Virus record (IMG/VR): IMGVR_UViG_3300031251_000054
Location: 1 to 40,539 of that record
Source: a virus
Strand: one strand, 5' to 3'
Length of the DNA: 40,539 nt
The translations under genes were made by a program, and so were the position numbers. Under the pieces are notes generated by a model. That model saw nothing but the letters and a program-made list of their open reading frames with translations, was not told the origin of the DNA and searched no databases. This document shows, in pieces, positions 37,025 through 40,539 of the stretch (positions are counted from its first letter, which is position 1; each line of letters starts with the position of its first letter).

Positions 37025-38695
37025 TTAGCGGTACACCCCCGTAGTCTGGGACAGCGTGCGTTGCGTTCTTTTTATTAGCGCGTCTTCCAGCGCGTGCACC
37101 ACGGCGACCTCTATCTCTTCCTTCGTAGCGTGCGGGTTCACGATGTTAATGGTCACGCCGCCAACGGCTATCTCACGCGCCTCGACGTCGCGCGCGTACT
37201 GCTGGACGTCGGCCGGAATCCTCCCCCCCGTCGCGAGCGCCCGGGCCAGCTTTTCCGGCCCCCAGTTGTAGGCTTCGAGGGCCAGCGTCTCGGTGCCAAA
37301 CCGCTCCAGCAGCTTCATGTAGTACTTCAGCCCGCCGGTAACGTTCTGCGCAGGATCGAAGGGGTCGTTTACCCCCATCTGCTTCGACGTGTCCGGCATC
37401 AATTGCATAAGGCCCTGCGCTCCCTTCGGGCTCGTCGCCTTAGGGTCGAAGCTCGGGTCCTCGCTCTTCGCGAGGGCCAGCGCGAACGCCGGCGAAACTC
37501 CCATGCCCTGCGCGGTAGCGATGATGGTCTTTACCATGCTGTCGCGCGCGGCCGAGATGCTATCGCGCATCGACATCTCTGGTACGCCTGGAGGGCGCGC
37601 CGCGGGAGGCATCGTATCGGGACCAAGCGGCGTAGCGCCAGGCATTGGGTACCCAGCCCCGTAGCGGTTGCGCGGATCAAAAAGCCAGCGCGCCCAGTCG
37701 GCCAGACCTCCTGGTTGAATAATCGGGCCGCCCTTGCTCGTCGTGCCCGGGGCCGGGTTTTCCATGCCCTGCGCCTGCGCGATCGCCTTCTTAAAATCTT
37801 CCTCAGCCTTCTTCCACTTTCCTTGCTGGAGGTCGTCCAGCACGTCGCCAAAAGTATTAAGGGCCTGAAACAGCACCTTGATGTCGTTCCACGTCGTCTT
37901 GACAGCCTTGTCGACGTCGTCGATCGCCCACAGCAGTTTCTGGAACGTGAGCTCGCCCGAAAGCCGCGGATCGTTCATCACCTCGCCGATGCCGTGCACC
38001 AGCACGGTGCCCACCTCGCGCGTGGCCGCGCCAAGATCCTTCGCGATCTGCCAGGCTTCCTTCAACGCCGGCACCAGGTCGGTCGCGATGCCCTGCGAAA
38101 TTTCCGGGATGCGGCGAATGAAATCGGTAAGGTACCCGTCGAGCTTCTTCAGTCCCTCCTCGTTGTCGAGCCCGAAGGCCCGCGCCACGTTCGCCACGAC
38201 GCTCATGCCGAGGTATTGGAACGCGACGCCGAGCTTGGTAAACTCGAAGCGGATGTCGCGCATGTTCTTCATCTGCTTCTGGTAGTCGCCGCCTAGCTGC
38301 TTCTGCAGGATCGCTTGCTCCTGGATCAGCTCTCGGAAGCGCTGGCGAAGCTCCGGGTTCCACGCGATTTGATCGAGCGAATATCCCAGCGCCTCCGACG
38401 CGATCTTCATCTTCTTCGCCGCGTCGACCGACATGTACATCTGCATCGCGTACAGCTGGAAGTCGAGCTCGCCCTGGGACACGTGATCGGCGAGGCCGAT
38501 CGTCGCCGCGCTGATGGCGGCGTACGCGCCCACGATCGAGCCCGTCAGCTTAACGAACATGCTGCCGAGCCCGGTCGTGTGGTGCTCGACCTCGCGCTGC
38601 ACCTTAGCCAGCGTCTGCTCGAACTGGCGCAGCTGGTTGTTGTCGATCTGCCAGCCCAGGGCAACGAGGTACGATTTTATGACGTCGGTATCCAC
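37025..38695 (-). CDS. Tape measure protein with lytic transglycosylase domain (556 aa)
   Basis: Residues 1-360 are helical, with a hydrophobic patch near 50-70, as expected for a tail-length ruler. Residues 400-500 form an SLT domain: catalytic Glu412 in AKSEDPSFDPKA, then GAQGLMQLMPDT and ALEAYNWGPEKL. It would cut peptidoglycan during DNA entry. The size predicts a fairly short tail (about 80 nm by the usual 0.15 nm per residue). Start is a GTG at 38695 overlapping the chaperone extension stop (TAGTG). Confidence 0.9.
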   Translation of the reverse strand: MDTDVIKSYLVALGWQIDNNQLRQFEQTLAKVQREVEHHTTGLGSMFVKLTGSIVGAYAAISAATIGLADHVSQGELDFQLYAMQMYMSVDAAKKMKIASEALGYSLDQIAWNPELRQRFRELIQEQAILQKQLGGDYQKQMKNMRDIRFEFTKLGVAFQYLGMSVVANVARAFGLDNEEGLKKLDGYLTDFIRRIPEISQGIATDLVPALKEAWQIAKDLGAATREVGTVLVHGIGEVMNDPRLSGELTFQKLLWAIDDVDKAVKTTWNDIKVLFQALNTFGDVLDDLQQGKWKKAEEDFKKAIAQAQGMENPAPGTTSKGGPIIQPGGLADWARWLFDPRNRYGAGYPMPGATPLGPDTMPPAARPPGVPEMSMRDSISAARDSMVKTIIATAQGMGVSPAFALALAKSEDPSFDPKATSPKGAQGLMQLMPDTSKQMGVNDPFDPAQNVTGGLKYYMKLLERFGTETLALEAYNWGPEKLARALATGGRIPADVQQYARDVEAREIAVGGVTINIVNPHATKEEIEVAVVHALEDALIKRTQRTLSQTTGVYR

Positions 38696-38931
38696 TAACG
38701 CTTCCTTATGCCGTCTAGGTACTCGGCCTCGTTCAAGCGGTTTTCTTCCATCACGTCTAGCAAGTCGTTTATCTCGAGCAGGTCGTCGATGTTATAGGTA
38801 CCATCCCAGGTTTCATGCTGCCGCCACAGGCCCGCGACGACGGGCCGAAGCAAGAAGGTATCTAGCCCGCGGCCGTTGGCAGGCTTAAAGCCGAGAACGA
38901 CTTCATTATCTCTTCTTGGACGGCCGGGTCG
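38695..38931 (-). CDS. Tail assembly chaperone, -1 frameshift extension
   Basis: This frame has no start of its own and follows the upstream chaperone frame by a -1 shift. After the slip at 38931-38937 it reads RPGRPRRDNEVVLGFKPANG and ends with an acidic helix-rich part (YNIDDLLEINDLLDVMEEN), giving a fusion of about 208 residues. Long (GT-type) chaperones made by frameshifting are general in tailed phages and bind the tape measure, whose gene follows at once. Confidence 0.8.
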   Translation of the reverse strand, partial: RPGRPRRDNEVVLGFKPANGRGLDTFLLRPVVAGLWRQHETWDGTYNIDDLLEINDLLDVMEENRLNEAEYLDGIRKR

Positions 38932-39320
38932 AAAAAACCCGCGACGTTGAACACCAGCGCGTGCACGGTCAGTACGAGGATCGTGACCACGTCGGTATCT
39001 AAGTCTGGAAAGCTGAAGCGGCCCGAGCCGTGCACGATGGGCTGCGCCACCTCTTCGCCGTTCTGCCCTACGGGTTCTAAGCGGTAGCACGCGTTAAGGC
39101 AGTGGTCCTGAAGGTTACGAAAGTCCTTCTCGTCCATGTGGGTCGAGCGCTTGGCGCCGCCTGGAAGGTTCATGCCCTCGCTGGCGAGGGAGCTTTCAAC
39201 GGCCGACGGGAGGAGGTAGCTGGCGATTTGTACCGCCAGCCAACTTCCCGTTCGCGGGTCCATCTTTTTGATCTGGTAACGATGCCCGCTGAGCTCTAGT
39301 ACCTTATTAGTTTCGCGCAT
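38862..39320 (-). CDS. Tail assembly chaperone, short form (152 aa)
   Basis: The 0-frame product between tube and tape measure genes, the standard place of gpG-type chaperones. It starts MRETNKVLELSGHRYQIKKM and contains MDEKDFRNLQDHCLNACYRL. Its last 22 codons, after the slip site, overlap the extension frame. The stop is TAG at 38862-38864. Confidence 0.8.
   Translation of the reverse strand: MRETNKVLELSGHRYQIKKMDPRTGSWLAVQIASYLLPSAVESSLASEGMNLPGGAKRSTHMDEKDFRNLQDHCLNACYRLEPVGQNGEEVAQPIVHGSGRFSFPDLDTDVVTILVLTVHALVFNVAGFFDPAVQEEIMKSFSALSLPTAAG
38931..38937 (-). promoter_or_regulatory. Programmed -1 frameshift slip site (T TTT TTC)
   Basis: In the chaperone frame the codons read GGT TTT TTC, so T TTT TTC is in the X XXY YYZ phase. 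A -1 shift joins the two frames exactly, and both overlap there without stops. No strong downstream hairpin was seen. Confidence 0.75.
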
Positions 39321-39340
39321 AGTTTTCTCCCAAAAACTAG

Positions 39341-39793
39341 TTAGCCGGTTACGAGTTGAATGCTGTTAGCGGCCATCAGGTGCCACACCAACTTTTCGCC
39401 CTGCGCCGCGTACACCTTTGCTGGCAGCTTGGTGGGGCTGATGCCGCTGAGGTAGTGAGACGTGCCGTCCACGATGTTCCGCGTCGTCATCGTCATCGCC
39501 GCCCAGAGCGTAACGTCGCCCAGGTCGGCCGGTACCTTTACCGCGTTGAACCAGGTAACGAGGAAGTCATTCAGGTCGCTGGTCTGCTGCACCTCGATGT
39601 CGGCCGTGCCGTTGTCGCCCGCGATATACGAAACCATCACGCTGCCGTCGGCCGAAACGTCGTGCGTCGTGCGCTCCGTCAGCATCTCGATGGTAACGCG
39701 CCCTAGGCCGATGTTACCGCCGTTGAGCGTAAAGCCCCCGACCAACGGATGGAACAACGCCCCGCTGAGATCTTTGAATGAGTAGGTAGTCAT
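39341..39793 (-). CDS. Tail tube protein, DUF3277 family (150 aa)
   Basis: Signature residues YSFKDLSGALFHP at the start, RVTIEMLTERTTHDVSADG and SYIAGDNGTADIEVQQTSDLN match the DUF3277 tube family, which pairs with DUF3383 sheaths. It polymerises into the inner tube of the contractile tail. The gene lies just after the sheath gene. Confidence 0.88.
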   Translation of the reverse strand: MTTYSFKDLSGALFHPLVGGFTLNGGNIGLGRVTIEMLTERTTHDVSADGSVMVSYIAGDNGTADIEVQQTSDLNDFLVTWFNAVKVPADLGDVTLWAAMTMTTRNIVDGTSHYLSGISPTKLPAKVYAAQGEKLVWHLMAANSIQLVTG

Positions 39794-39810
39794 TTGCTTC
39801 TAGAGCTCCT

Positions 39811-40539
39811 TTACTGTTGGACCAGCACGTTGATCGTCACGAAGTGCACCGCGCCCGCCTCGATCAGCGCAGCATAGATCGGCATCGCCTGCCGTGCCGC
39901 GCGGTTGCCCGGCGACTGCTGCGAGTACGGCAACGCCTGGGTGAGGTAGCCGCTTGGCAACGGGGTGCCCGGAAGCAGCTTTAGGATCGGCACGCCGTTC
40001 CACACCCCGGGCGCGATGTAGCCGATCGACACCGAGTTGTCAAGCGCCAGGTTAACCGCATGCATCAGCTGCGTTTCTCCCGGGTCGGTCTGCGGAATCG
40101 CGGGATTCGCTACCAGCAAATTCATCACGTTGTACTGGATATTCGCCACCAGCACGTCGCGGTTAATCGTCTGATAGAAGAACGTCCCGCCCGGCGTGAT
40201 GCCCTCCTGCAGGATAGTGTACACGTTCGCGTAGCTCGCGTAGATGTTACCGTTCTTGCCGCCCACGCCCTGCTGGCCGCAAACGTAGCCAACCTGGGTC
40301 GCGGTCAACGGCTCGTAGGCTACCCCGGTGATCGTCTTAAACTTCGCGGTGTAGAAGCTCCCGGCCAGCCCGGTGTTCAGGGCGAGCAGGCAACCCATCA
40401 TCGCCGCTCCGCCGTACGCGTTGTTCGGGTAGGTCCCGCCCTGCGTCGTTGAGTAGATGCCCATGCTGCGCGACGAGCCCGTGTTCTTCAAGTAGGTGAA
40501 GATGTCGGTCGTCGCCTGGGTTGGCACGTCGCCGTCGGC
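39811..40539 (-). CDS. Tail sheath protein, DUF3383 family, N-terminus outside window
   Basis: The visible C-terminal 242 residues fit the DUF3383 sheath family of contractile phages: FTYLKNTGSSRSMGIYS, YTILQEGITPGGTFFYQTIN, NRDVLVANIQYNVMNLL. The frame is open through the right edge, reading ADGD before the first in-frame GTG at 40527, so that GTG is not the true start. It is followed by the tube gene, as expected. Confidence 0.88.
   Translation of the reverse strand, partial: ADGDVPTQATTDIFTYLKNTGSSRSMGIYSTTQGGTYPNNAYGGAAMMGCLLALNTGLAGSFYTAKFKTITGVAYEPLTATQVGYVCGQQGVGGKNGNIYASYANVYTILQEGITPGGTFFYQTINRDVLVANIQYNVMNLLVANPAIPQTDPGETQLMHAVNLALDNSVSIGYIAPGVWNGVPILKLLPGTPLPSGYLTQALPYSQQSPGNRAARQAMPIYAALIEAGAVHFVTINVLVQQ

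Overview
The window is part of a tailed double-stranded DNA phage genome (or a prophage with no visible host flank) that infects a bacterium. The DNA is GC-rich, genes are packed with ATGA, GTGA and TAATG overlaps, ribosome sites are of the AGGAG/GGAGAG type, and two good TATAAT boxes suggest a host sigma70-type polymerase. Lipoprotein and Sec-type signal peptides fit a Gram-negative host, but the host cannot be named. The tail genes encode a contractile sheath, so the virion is a myovirus.

Layout. (1) 1-5159, plus strand: small, mostly unknown genes, including a DUF2493 protein with a fresh partial duplicate, a two-segment membrane protein, a lipoprotein and a papain-like cysteine protease. 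(2) 5170-12523, plus strand: replication and recombination (putative ssDNA-binding protein, family A DNA polymerase with proofreading exonuclease, Cas4/RecB-like nuclease, HNH nuclease, VRR-NUC nuclease, SNF2-like helicase, deoxyribosyltransferase-like protein). (3) 12520-18901, plus strand: a nucleotide and DNA modification cluster: ThyX, two paralogous SAM methyltransferases, a C5-cytosine methyltransferase, a dNMP-kinase/uracil-glycosylase-like fusion, a ThyA-family protein with the Asp signature of dCMP enzymes, a dCMP deaminase and a MazG-like pyrophosphohydrolase. It ends in a strong terminator.

(4) 18965-26245, plus strand: after an AT-rich promoter-like stretch and about 400 nt of apparently non-coding, hairpin-rich sequence comes a train of small genes plus a UvrD-like helicase. 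Eight genes here are preceded by a repeated two-hairpin element (CGCAGAGGACG - variable hairpin - CGTAATGCG - variable hairpin with loop TTCCAAGY) whose stems change by compensating pairs while loops and flanks are fixed. This is the strongest candidate for an undescribed regulatory system. (5) 26254-28990, plus strand: two proteins with histone-H1-like basic tails and a shared C-terminal domain, the first with its own promoter/operator and terminator, then a lower-GC island of two genes. A Rho-independent terminator at 29240-29274 separates the two convergent halves.

(6) 40539 down to 29300, minus strand: the tail operon in the order sheath, tube, frameshifted assembly chaperone, tape measure with lytic transglycosylase, Dit-like protein, baseplate plug, hub, spike, gp25/gpW-like wedge, baseplate J, DUF2612 protein and fibre-like proteins. 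The last three genes all begin with a signal peptide, which is unusual. Capsid, packaging and integrase genes are not in the window, and no tRNA or CRISPR array was recognised.

Together the plus-strand genes look like early functions that copy the genome and probably alter its cytosines in a T4-like logic (dCTP removal, dCMP modification, kinase). The minus-strand genes build the tail.
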